Shown here one piece after another: positions 1 through 10,625 of a stretch of DNA of 64,000 nucleotides (its first letter is position 1; every line of letters begins with the position of its first letter). Where the stretch lies: the NCBI RefSeq assembly GCF_000002865.3, contig NW_001865043.1:1233018-1297017 (forward strand), given 5' to 3'. The notes below the pieces were generated by a model that saw only the letters and a list, made by a program, of their open reading frames with translations, made no database searches and had not been told where the DNA came from. The position numbers and the translations under genes are program-made. The stretch comes from Monosiga brevicollis MX1 (Eukaryota; Opisthokonta; Choanoflagellata; Craspedida; Salpingoecidae).

Positions 1-1098
1 GGACAGTACGGTTTGTGTACTTGGCGATCAGTCCACGCAAAGTAGCATAGTCCTGTTTCCAATGGCGCAAGCAGAGAGATTGATCAGGCCGTGTCATGCC
101 ATGTGCGCGCATCCCTCAGCCAGTTGTCGACTTGTCAAACACCCACATTAAGGACGGTTTCGGGGATATCAGAGCGGTAAGGATGGACGGAGACTCCGTC
201 CACCGTCTCAAGCATGCCCCGCTCAAAGCAAGTGACGAGGAATTCATTTGCAGCCTGCGACGATGCTGGAGCCACTAAAGGCACTTTCCCGAGCAGTCCT
301 GAGGATCCCATGCACGGCGTTAGAAGAGACATCCAAGAGCAACCTGCACATGTTGGTCCCAACGAGTCGACCCGCTGGCCAGGCAGGCGCCTCGAATGCA
401 TACCTTTGCTCTGCATGGCCTCAACCAGGGCTTGATACAAGTCCATGTAGGCAGTGGCATTTGGCACCGGATACCAAGCTCCCAATTGATGGCCGGGACG
501 CAGGACAGTGGCTTTTGTCAGACCACTGCATTGCCGCGGCGGTTCAAGGGTCAGAAGAGACATGGAAAAACAAGGAAGGAGAGGCATGGGTAGGAGCATG
601 CAGGTTTGGGCAGATTGCAAAGACGCACCTCGAGGTTTTGGGAAGATCGGGCTCGTTGTAGAGCTCAAAAATGATGTCATGTGTGGCATAGCGCTGCATT
701 GCGGCGATGGAGTAGTTTACAAAGGCCGCGATGGCTTCGGGCGTGGCGGGCGCGTCAGTTCCATTACAGTAGAGTGGATTGCCGTAGTCGAGGATCCAGT
801 AGTTTCGAATGTCATGCGCGCTCGTGGAGTTGAGCAAGCGATCGTACGCTGCAAAGTCATAGACGCCCCTCTCATGCTCGACCCTGGCCCAAACAAAGTC
901 CGTGCGCACAATCTTGAACACGGGGGCCAGCTGCGCGAGTTCACCAGGCTGCTCGTCGGTAAAGTGGGTGTTGCCACCCCAAATGCGATCATCCAACAGG
1001 CTCAAAGCTGACGCCACTGATCCACAGCCCAGCACGAGCGCCAGGCCCACGGCGACTCGCAAGCTCCTGCACCACCCGCGATCCATCGTTGCGATCAC
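1..1098 (-). CDS. Secreted clan GH-A-type glycosidase, paralogue 1 (5' part; 3' end outside window)
   Basis: Likely exons on the minus strand: 629-1098, 404-525, 147-298 and 1-52 (partial). The start at 1098 gives a hydrophobic signal peptide of about 30 residues, so the product should be secreted. The mature protein begins with a WGGNTHFTDEQPGE stretch, followed by KIVRTDF and YNEP; the Glu of ELYNEP is in the position of the acid/base catalyst of clan GH-A barrels (GH5/GH39-like). The next exons carry VPLVAPAS and GVSVHPYR, shared with the two paralogues at 1463-3353 and 7752-9804. Exon phases join cleanly. The nucleophile Glu and any trefoil domain lie beyond base 1. The exact GH family and substrate cannot be told from the sequence. 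Confidence 0.85.
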
Positions 1099-1105
1099 AA
1101 TAATA

Positions 1106-1109
<4 letters not shown>

Positions 1110-1154
<45 letters not shown>
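1110..1154. repeat. (GT)n microsatellite
   Basis: About 22 TG units just upstream of the start of glycosidase paralogue 1, probably in its promoter or 5' leader. Confidence 0.95.
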
Positions 1155-1155
<1 letters not shown>

Positions 1156-1194
1156 TCAACAGACCAAAACAAAAACATTTGTCACCATCACACA

Positions 1195-1236
1195 CAACAA
1201 CAACAACAACAAAAAAAAAAAAAAAAAAAAAAAAAA
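1195..1236. repeat. (CAA)n plus A-homopolymer
   Basis: Several CAA units followed by about 27 A. It lies in the intergenic space between glycosidase paralogues 1 and 2. The rest of 1155-1462 shows no gene. Confidence 0.9.
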
Positions 1237-1462
1237 CGCATGTCGACAGAAGTGGAGATCGGGAGCTCAAACGGTCGATCAGTGGAGGGTGAGGTGCTGT
1301 TCGACAGTGTTTCTGACTAGGTCTTGTCTTGTGGTGAAGCCCATGCTCATGTGTAAAGCAAGTATGGATTTGATAAAGAAGAAGCTCATGACCCTGTGGT
1401 GGCGCCGGTACACGTCAACGACAAAGCGAGAAAAAACTGAAAACGGCTACACGGGCGCATCG

Positions 1463-3353
1463 CTAGGAGGTCGACACGAGTGTCCAGTACTGTGGCTCAT
1501 CGTTGATGACTGCTCGGATCTGCCCTTGCGCATCGGCTGTAATGCTTGTGAGAGGTGTGCCCAGCATCGCAATGCGCGTGTAGGTGGCATTGGGCGAAAC
1601 GACCAAGGTGATTGAGCCGGAAGTGTTGGTGACGGGTGGAAAGTTGCACTCGGGCTCGCTGGACCACGGCTTTGGGCTAAAACAGCAGTTGCGGGCCAAA
1701 CACTGGGCCTCGGTGATGCCGTAGAAACCTGCGTGCGGACAAGAAAGTGAAAGGGCAATACCTGCTTTGACCAGTCTTGCTGCCCAACGAGCCAACCCCG
1801 GACCTACCACAATCTGTGTAGACACGCGGAACAAAATCACAGCTCGTGTCGCCGTCGATCTTCCACACGGCCAGGCGCGTCGCATTGGCAAAAGCCAAGA
1901 CAAAGATATCCTCGTCAGACTCCTCTTGCTTGCTGGAATTGTAAGCTGGTAGGCGCTGTGAGAAGGTGCTCGAGTTGATCTGACTTTGCAACGTACTGGC
2001 CGCAGCATACGCCACCTTGGGCACAAACGGGTGGCTCATGTTGACGTAGTTAGCCTCAACAATACCAAAGTTGTCCTCGCCATACGTCTTATTATCGCCA
2101 CCGTTGCGCCACTCGTAGAAGATGGACACTGGGATGTTTAACATGGCATTGACGAGCCATTGCCGGGCCAAGAACTTGGCTTGGTCACTTTGAGTATTGG
2201 GGCCCGTTGTTGCACCTCTGTCACAGTAGATGGCAGCCCTACAAGGACGTTGTGCAGCGTGTTCAGCAAGAACATTCCGGGCAGACCACCAACCAGTGCG
2301 CTGCCGTGACAATCGGAGCAGTATGCTTGACATACGAGCCATTGGTACAAGTAGAGTAGCCCCATTCTCCTGAAACCACGGGCACGTCTCGTGTCGTGTA
2401 GTTGCGGATCATGAGATGCATTCGCGCAGAGTCCTGGGAAGATGGGCCGCCCCGGAGAGATCAACATGAATTTTGTCTTCTTCCGGAAAGGGCTTTGAAC
2501 GGCGAGGCGCACGAACCTCTATCACGGTTTCGGGGCCCGACACGCGGTAAGGGTGTAAGGAGAGTCCATCAACCGTCTCAAGCATACCACGCTCAAAGCA
2601 AGTTGTCAGAAAGTCGTCTTCCACGCCCGCTAGTGCCGGGGCTACCAAGGGCACGTCTGCCAACCCTGCAACATTTGAGCATGCCCCCGGTGGGTCAGAG
2701 ACGCACGGCATTGGAGAGCTTGAAAACCACACGCGCCACCGTAGGCACCAGGTCATGGCGCTTCATAAAAACATACCAGCAGCTTGCTTGGCGGCGATGA
2801 GGGCATCGTAGAGATCCATATATGCCGATGCGTTCGCCACAGGTGACCATGTACCCCAGCGCGTGACTGCCTCTGCAGAGGCAGGAGTGGGGATGTTGGG
2901 CTCGTTGTACAGCTCGAAAATGATGCCTTGTCCACGAAAATGTGTCATGGCGGCCACCGACCAACGAGCAAAAGCGGCCACCGCCTCGGGCGTCGCTGGA
3001 GCCGCCGCACCCGGACTGTACAGGCTGTTGCCAAAGTCCAAGATCCAGTAGTTCCGCACGCCGTGGGCGCGTGTGGTTGTGAGAAGCTGGTCATAGCTCG
3101 AAAAGTTGTAGACTCCCCGTTCTGTCTCCGTCCGTGCCCAACTAAAGTCCATCCGAACAATCTTCAGGGCTTGAGCAAGCTGTGCCATCTCGCCGGGTTG
3201 CTCTGCCGTGAAGTGAATGTTGCCACCCCAGACGAGCGGTCCCAGCCCAATGGGATCCGCATCGGAACCCCTTCCCCCAACCAAGCTGGCTCGAGCACAC
3301 ACGCCCAGGAGGGCAACGCTCAACACATAATAAGCACTGCTCCACCGGACCAT
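1463..3353 (-). CDS. Secreted clan GH-A-type glycosidase with C-terminal P-type trefoil domain, paralogue 2
   Basis: Five minus-strand exons, 2777-3353, 2517-2665, 2336-2433, 1808-2238 and 1463-1728, sum to 1521 bases (506 residues plus stop), with canonical GT-AG borders and matching phases. A signal peptide of about 22 residues comes first. The catalytic region has ELYNEPNIP (acid/base Glu) and a second motif SGEWGYST near the middle (likely nucleophile Glu), then FYEWRNGG and a beta-sandwich-like C-terminal part. The last exon opens with a trefoil-type pattern, DCGFYGITEAQCLARNCC, then a Cys in ECNFP. P-type trefoil domains bind mucin-like glycans or sit in secreted glycosidases. It probably digests extracellular polysaccharide; the substrate is not inferable. 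It is the most complete of the three tandem copies. Confidence 0.9.
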
Positions 3354-4050
3354 GGTACCAGTCGCTCCCGGACTAGGATGTTAACAGCCAAAGAGATCAT
3401 GAGAGAGAAATCACAAACAAAACATTTCTGACATTTCAAGGCGAACGACTTTGGCAACAAAAATACTCAAAAGACAAGCGAACGTGTGCGCCTTTACATC
3501 GGATTTTAGAAACTCGCGCCGGTGCAAGCTACGAGCTGCCCGAGACGTACAAATGGCAGCCCATCCATGGCTAGATCTTGAGTGAAGGGATAATGACCTG
3601 TCTATCCTTCACATTCACCTCTCTTCTCCTCACGAGTGTCTTAAGGGGTTTAATGTGCACGCTCCTACCGTATTCGCACGTATGGGCAGCTTTCAGCCTC
3701 ACGTGAATTTCGCGCTGACTTGTCGCGCATGTTGCAACTTTTCCGGGGCCTGACTTTACTGGCCGCATGCTTGCGGTTGTCGTGGGTCACGATGGCCAGT
3801 CCAGGGTGAAAAGCCAGCATTTTGAAAAACAGTCGACACCAACCTGGACAACGGGGGGTGGCTGCTCAGTGATGCACAAATCCAGTGAGAGTGATCACCG
3901 GCTCGCCCCGGCAGTCGTATTCAGCGTACAAGTTTACCTGTATGCCATTCGCAGAAGACGAGAGCAGACCAAGATGAGGTATTTCATTCCTTGGACGTTG
4001 CAGGAGCTGCCCGTCAAGCGTCATCATACGACGACTGATCTCAATCATTT
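3354..4050. other. Intergenic stretch with no recognised gene
   Basis: Lies between the start of glycosidase paralogue 2 and the first recognisable piece of the plus-strand repeat-protein remnant. Open frames exist on both strands but none shows family motifs; part of 3767-4050 may be decayed upstream sequence of the remnant. Confidence 0.5.
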
Positions 4051-6714
4051 TGCTGCCTTTTGGCCTCGACGCTGGCGAGCGTTTGAATGCCTGGGCTTTG
4101 AAAACATCGTGTACGGATGGGACTTGTCCAGTGTGTCCAGCACTACCGGCGCCACCACTAGGCTCAGCCAGGGCAACACCACGGCCCAATACGCTTTGGT
4201 GCAAGGCTTGCGCTTGAGCGACGGCATGACGATCCGCTTTTGCGTGTCCATCATCGAGGCAACACCCCGCCGCCAGCATGGCGGTACTGTGCGCACGACG
4301 TAAACGTTGATTAATCACCGCCCCACATCAGCAGCTAGCAGCTGTCTCATCCCCATGCTAGCAGTGACGTGGGCCACGGCACAGAGGCGTTGCAGCTCCA
4401 TTGGCACGTCAATGCCTCTGATGTTGCCGATCTCAATATCCTGGTTGGCTATCAAACAGGTCGGGGCGATATTGCCGCGGTTTACGACGTCAAGCCAGCA
4501 AGCTCTGCACTTCTGTCACAAGGCCTAGACCTTCGCAGCGGCCTAACCATTTATGTCACGTTGCAGGCTATGGATTTTGCAGGCAACATGGCTTCGCTCA
4601 CCAGCACCCCAATTTCAGTGGACACGACGCCCCCTTTTTTGTGGGAACCTTGGAGGGCGAGATGGATCCGATGGGGGAAGGGGTAGTCAAACTTGGCTAC
4701 TTGCTTCGCGTCGACTTTGATCTGTTTGAAGACGATGAGAGCTCGGTGGTGAAGCACACCTTGGCCCTGGGCAGCAGTGCTGGTGCATCAGATACCCTAG
4801 CTGCGCGCGCTTGGCGTTGACACGACAGCGCCGACCGTCAGCGGCTTTATTTGGCAACACCCGGTCACGCGGGCGTCTGTATCGGCCCAATACCTGCGCT
4901 CCGTGTTGCTTGCCGAATGGACCTCCACCGATGCAGATGGTGCCGGCGTGCGCTATCATGAAGTGGAAGTGGCCGTTCATCACGAGGAGGCGGGTGGCGA
5001 GCTTGCGGTGGTGAGTGAGCTGGAATACGATGCTAGCCTAAGCGTGCTTAACCTGAGGTTGCAGCATGGAGAGGTGTACTATCCACGCATCACAAGCTGT
5101 GACGGCGCAGGCAACTGTCGAAGCCAGGATCTGGCTCCTTTGGCTGTGGACGTGACCCCGCCGCCAGCTATCAAGCTTCATCACGATGGTGCTTGGGGCG
5201 CCATTACGGGCGGCAAATGGCAGTATACTATCAAAGTCTCGGCTCCCATTGACGAAGAAGGGACGGCAATCACGCGCTACTATTTCAAAGTGGGCGATCA
5301 AGCCCCCGTGTCTTTTGCATCCTATCGCTCAAGCGGGTACGTCATTGTTGCACAGGATAGCAATGGAGAGTCTAGAGCTCGCAGTCATTGGTATTGAGCA
5401 AAATAATTTTTGCTACAGCACCAGGTGAACAATGGGATGTACATGGGCTTATGTGATCTCTGTGTTGCGTTTAGGTTTGTTGTGGACGTGCCTCAGACAC
5501 TGGGAGAAGTGTCACTGCTTTCCTTTACCTCGGTCAGCCCCTTGAGTCTTGTCAGTGGTTGAAGAGCGAGGTGAAGGCTCCTACTCACTTGCTCATTTTC
5601 GGTTTCTCGGTAGGAAAACGCGGTTGGTTTGCGGCATACGCAATCCTTTTTGATACAACGACATGAGGGGGGTGTGCTGGCTCCGCTCCACGGCTGCTGG
5701 CGCTGGCAATATTGCCAAAGCCGTGATGTTGGCGCAGGCACTTGTGATTGCCCGGCAGATCTTGAAAGCGTAGCATTTGACACAAATGTTGATGCAGGCG
5801 CATTCTCGCTCAGTGTCAAGGATGGCTTGATTCTCGGCGAGGATTGGGATGAACAGCCTTACACATTCACTCTTGGTGCTCATTGGACGGCAACTGCAAC
5901 GCCGCTGCGTTACGAAGTGACCCCTGTGGAGGACAGGAAAGTGCATGGCTAGACGCTGGCCATTTTACCGAGTTCGTGCACACGTTGGAGCCGGATGCCG
6001 AGGCATACGCAAATGGAATCGAATGTTTCGCCTACGTACGTGCGTGGCGCACCTACAACCAATTTGTGGTTGCGCGCAGCAATGGCGTCACGATCCGCCA
6101 CGAGTGGCTGCGGGTCGACCAGCAAGCCGCTCTGCTGGACGGCTACAAGCAACCCGTGCCAGGTTTTGGTACTGATGACAAGCTGTTTCCCAAGCCCTTT
6201 CATGATATCGGTGCGTTGATGGCTGAGCCTAACTTGACTTGGATTGAAAGTGAAAGGCGTGCATCAAGCTCAAGTAGCTCATGTTGGCGTGCTCATTGCA
6301 GATGCCAAGCAGCAGAGCACCACTGAATTGGCCACGACATTTGCGTGGTCCGAACAAGGCTCTTCCGCCCTGGTGAGTTATCGCTGCTTTTGAGAATGTA
6401 CCACGCGCCCGTATGCAAGCTAATTTAATTTGTTTTGTGCCTTTGTCGACCAAATAGGTGACGGGCTCCGTTGTGGCACCAAGTGATATTGACAACATAG
6501 CCACCTATGAGGTTGGATTTGGCACGACACCTGGAGAACAAGACGTGGTGGCCTGGACGTTGGCGTCTGCTGCGACAGGGACCCTACACACTACTCCACC
6601 CACGTTATTAATGTAGCATCCCTCGCGCAACTCCAGATTGCCGTGCGGTGCGTCAACGCCGCAGGCATGACCTCATTTACCAGCGAAGTGTTCGAGATTA
6701 CTTGGGAGGCATAG
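4050..6714 (+). pseudogene. Decayed gene for a large extracellular repeat protein (DTTPP / GTTPG-type repeats)
   Basis: Translated pieces recall the cell-surface repeats found in long proteins of choanoflagellates and other protists: VDTTPP near 4620, LGVDTTAP near 4815, VDVTPP near 5150, SNGVTI near 6080, VGFGTTPGEQDVVAW near 6515 and CVNAAGM near 6655. These resemble fibronectin-III/HYR-like beta-sandwich repeats that end in DTTPP. Some joins look like real introns (5424-5474, 6373-6458). Elsewhere the frame shifts without plausible splice sites, for example at the C/T run near 4625, near 4810, 5360, 5920, 6245 and 6570. Neighbouring genes are intact, so decay is more likely than poor sequence, but base-calling errors cannot be excluded. 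No credible start or signal peptide was found. Confidence 0.6.
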
Positions 6715-7751
6715 TTTGTGTCTGTGCCAACCATCTCATCTCTCTACGTGTGGCCGCTTTGCAATATCACATGATTTGTGTCTCCATGAGTGTTTTTTTA
6801 CCACCAATTAATTACCAAATGCAGCCTTGGGTCGATGTGGTTAGGGCTGGTGCCAGCAAACAATGTCGAGGCTTGTTCATGAGCTGGCACGGGACAAAGT
6901 GGTAGAGGCGTGCCTTTCCGTCTCAAACCAAGCGCCAGATGATGCTCTGCAGCGCCAGACGCAGAGAGAACAGACACTCTTTTGACATAAGGAATGATGC
7001 AGCACTTCCGCAATAACGCTCGCTGTGCTTCCTTTCGACAAATTCTCTAACTCTATCCCATATAATCACTTCTCAGCAACATCCAAGACACCGCCATGAA
7101 GCATGCGCACATGACATTCAGGACGGCTATGATCAAAGGTAAAACATAGTCAGCATCAAACACAACCGTTTCTCAGTGTGGCGCAAAGTGGCACAAGTGT
7201 AGGACATGATGTCACTCGCACCGAACCAAACGTCCAAGCAAGTGAAATAAGGCCTGGACGCTCACTTTGTTCGAACAGACAATCTGCCACCAAGTCCCAA
7301 ACGGGATGGCTCTTCTTCAACTGTTGATCTCTCCATGGCCATGGTTGCTATCCTGCCCGTGTCGGTGATTGGCAGCACAACGAGCTCCACCATTGCTACT
7401 TCCACCGTTGACCAGCTGAGTCAAGCGTGCAACTGTAGCAAGGATGACCTCTTGAACCGGTCAGTCGGGCAACAACGCAGCTGACGGGGCACGACACGAG
7501 TGCATGTGTGACACGGTTCAAGTCAACTAGCGCCGTAAAATTCTCTGCAAGTCGTCTAATTGTGACCACCGTCTTTGCTTGCTGACCCTGTTCACCCTCA
7601 ACTCTCTGCTTCCACACGCTTTTCTCAAGCAAACCTGTTGACAGGTTTTGCTCATTAGATCAGACTGGATGGGGAGCGGGATACGTTTTGCATGAGGAAT
7701 AAAAATGGATTGTAAGAGCCGATCGCTCATTCAGCTTGGCTTACAATGGTC
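6715..7751. other. Intergenic stretch with no recognised gene
   Basis: About 1 kb between the repeat-protein remnant and glycosidase paralogue 3. Short open frames on both strands carry no family motif, splice pattern or repeat that I can support. It must include the 3' flank of paralogue 3. Confidence 0.5.
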
Positions 7752-7999
7752 TCAGGTTCGTGTCCAGTATTGCGGCTCATCATCAACTACGACGGTGACA
7801 TGGCCATCACTGTTGGTCGTCACAGAGTCTAGTTTCTCACCCAGCATGGAGACACGCGAGTACGTCGTGTTGGCCGATGTAGTAAAAGAGATGGAACCGG
7901 AGAAGTTGCCAATGCCAGGAAAGTTGCACCAGGGATGAGCCGTTTGATCTGGCAGATAACAACAGCCTCGAGCCACGCACTGCTGCTCCGAAATGCCCC

Positions 8000-8030
<31 letters not shown>

Positions 8031-9804
8031 ACGCATACACTTGATCACGAAATTCAGGTCGCTCTTTACGTACCACAATCAACCCAATCACGTGGAGTGG
8101 CACTGCAGGCAAACGTTCCGTCAATTTTCCATACCGCGAGCTTGTCGCCCCCGGCAAAAGCCAGCGCAAAGGCGTTCGAGTCCGGCTCGCCTCCGCTCGT
8201 GTTAAAGGCGTCGATACGTGTCGAAAACGTGGAGGAGTTGATCTGTTCTTGCAGGACGACGGCAGCCGTGTACGCGGGTTTGGGAACAAACGGCAAGCTA
8301 GCATTGTTGTAGTTGGAGTAGGTGATGCCAAAGTTTTGCTCACCCTCGGTGGTGTCGCCGCCGCCGTTGCGCCAATCGTAGTAAATGGAAACGGGAATAC
8401 TCTCCAACGCATTGATCAGCCTACAATGGCGACAGAGAGGTAAATCTTACGGCCTCGGCTGGCATGAACCAAGCATATATGCGCACGTATGTTGAGTGAT
8501 AGCTCGTACCACTGTCGAACGAGGAATTTGGCTTGACCACGGAGGGTGTTTTGACCTGTATACGCCCCATGATTGCAAATCATAGGCTCTTGCGTCCTGT
8601 TTACAAAAGATTCCGGCCAAATTAGTTGAAGAGCAAGTGCGGGATAGGAGGCGACGTTTGCAAGTGACCTGTACAGTGACCACAGACGTTGCATTGGCGC
8701 AAGTGGAGTAACCCCATTCGCCAGAAATCAAAGGCACGTCGCGCGAGGTATAGTTTTTCATGAGTGCGCGCAAGGCGGCATAGTCCTGGATGGCGGGAGG
8801 AGGACGCGGTGCGCCGTGAGGGCAAAGCAGACTTTTGCTCTGAAGAGTGCACAGTGGTCGATGGCAGCTACTAAACTTACGGCCATGACTGTTTCGGGAG
8901 TCTCGGCACGGTAGGGGTGCAGAGAGACGCCATCCACGGTATCAAGCATGCCCTGCTCAAAGCACGCAACCAGGAAATCGGTGGGAATACCGGCAGAAGC
9001 CGGTGCCACCAAGGAGACATCGTCCAGGCCTGGGTCGGTGCCGACGCAGATTAGGTCGCAGGACTGAAAAAGGCGAGCAAGTGTAAAAGAAAGGGGCGCT
9101 GCAGACTTGCCTGCCGCGGTCTTGGCACTCATGACAGCATGATAAAGGCGCATGTAAGTGGTTGCATTGGCGTACGGAAACCAAGCCCCGACACCGCTGG
9201 CATATCTGAAAGAGTGGCGACAAGTATGGAGGTGAGCAATGGGATTCAAAACCCCTTTTAGACGAAGGTGCGCAGTGGTGCCGCGGTAGATGTCGCCCAG
9301 GACAGGTTCGAGTAGGACGCAATGGAAAGAGGTCAAAGCTTACTGGCTCTGCGTGGGGATATTGGGCTCGTTGTAAAGTTCCCAGATGACATTGTGTCCT
9401 TGGAAGTGGGTCATGGCGGCCGCGGACCACTTTGCAAAGGCTTGGATAGCCTCGTCAGTGGCGGGTGCCGTATTGGAGTCGTTTGTGTAAAGGGCGTTGC
9501 CATAGTCCAGGATCCAATAGTTTCGCACGCCTTGCGAGGACATGTTGCCCAAAAGCTCGTCAAAGGCAGAAAAATCATACACGCCCTTGGTTCGCTCTGT
9601 GGACCCCCAGCCAAAGTCCATGCGCACAATCTTGATCGCACGAGCAATTTGCTCCACCTCGCCAGGCAAGCCGCCACCCGAAAAGTGGATGTTGGCTCCC
9701 CACACCAGCGGGCCCAGATCAGCAGCACGAGCCAAAGGCAGGTGCCCATGAGCTAGCAGCAAAGCAGCTGCCAGCAGCATCCAGCCAGGCGCATGGGACG
9801 ACAT
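7752..9804 (-). CDS. Secreted clan GH-A-type glycosidase with C-terminal P-type trefoil domain, paralogue 3
   Basis: Minus-strand exons: 9345-9804, 9111-9205, 8881-9029, 8688-8785, 8510-8596, 8074-8421 and 7752 to about 7994. A signal peptide of about 27 residues precedes the same fold as paralogue 2: WGANIHF, KIVRMDFGW, ELYNEPNIP (acid/base Glu), SGEWGYST (likely nucleophile) and YYDWRNGG. The last exon has GISEQQCVARGCC and PWCNFP of a trefoil domain. Two oddities. The intron at 9030-9110 starts with GC rather than GT, and only that choice keeps frame with the paralogues. The last intron (about 7995-8073) ends in a long G run with no AG before the trefoil exon. It has one intron (8422-8509) that paralogue 2 lacks. 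Confidence 0.87.
7996..8032. repeat. C21 homopolymer plus (CA)n, inside an intron
   Basis: On the plus strand about 21 C followed by CA units. On the coding minus strand this is (TG)n then poly-G at the 3' end of the last intron of glycosidase paralogue 3, directly against the trefoil exon. Confidence 0.93.
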
Positions 9805-10027
9805 GATGTGATCCGACGGCTTCGGAATCTAGCAAGGGGCGACAACATTGTGTCGGTGAGCGATCGCGGCAGACCCACCAAAGAAGAAGCAGCAGCAGCA
9901 GAAGCAGCCAACGGCAACGCCACCCAGTCACATGACGATCCAGCTGATACAACGGATACCAGATAGAGGGTACCCAGATCGCATTTTCACGACGCACTGC
10001 ACGAGATGGCGCCCACTGGCGACCCCG

Positions 10028-10070
10028 ATCCCGCACACACACACACACACACACACGCACACACACACAT
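10028..10070. repeat. (CA)n microsatellite
   Basis: Near-perfect CA repeat with one interruption (ACGCAC), upstream of glycosidase paralogue 3. Confidence 0.92.
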
Positions 10071-10252
10071 ATATAGTCAGTAAACCGCGTACACCAACGC
10101 CAACGTGGTAAATGGCAACGTCAACTTATGCTTGATTACCTCTATTCCCTTAAGAACACCGTCGTCAACTTTCAAAAAAGAGTATATAACTGCAATTTGG
10201 CCAGAAAAACATGGGACACTCAATACCAAAACACAACAAAAAAAGTGTTGAT

Positions 10253-10254
<2 letters not shown>

Positions 10255-10322
<68 letters not shown>

Positions 10323-10332
10323 TCTCTCTGTC

Positions 10333-10409
<77 letters not shown>

Positions 10410-10412
10410 GTC

Positions 10413-10505
<93 letters not shown>

Positions 10506-10528
10506 CTCTCACTTACTCTCTCTCTCTT
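10255..10528. repeat. Long (CT)n tract
   Basis: About 270 bases of CT repeat with scattered CTGT, CCCT, CACTTACT and TTGCT interruptions. It ends about 100 bases before the start of the LRR gene, so it may lie in that gene's promoter or 5' leader. Long open frames across it (Ser-Leu or Arg-Glu repeats) are artefacts of the repeat. Confidence 0.95.
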
Positions 10529-10625
10529 GCTCTCCCGGAGGCACGGTGCCAGTGTCAGGAGAGAGGCTTGGGCGGTGTCATAGCGGTTGATGGGGACTGG
10601 ATGAAAGCGGGGGGGAGGAAGAGGA

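Noticed and set aside
9255-9325. tRNA T-loop-like GGTTCGAGT inside an intron of glycosidase paralogue 3
   Set aside because: The flanking bases do not pair as a T-stem and no other tRNA arms are found.
10250-10530. Long open frames coding for Ser-Leu or Arg-Glu repeats
   Set aside because: They are translations of the (CT)n microsatellite in several frames at once; no start context, splice pattern or family supports coding.
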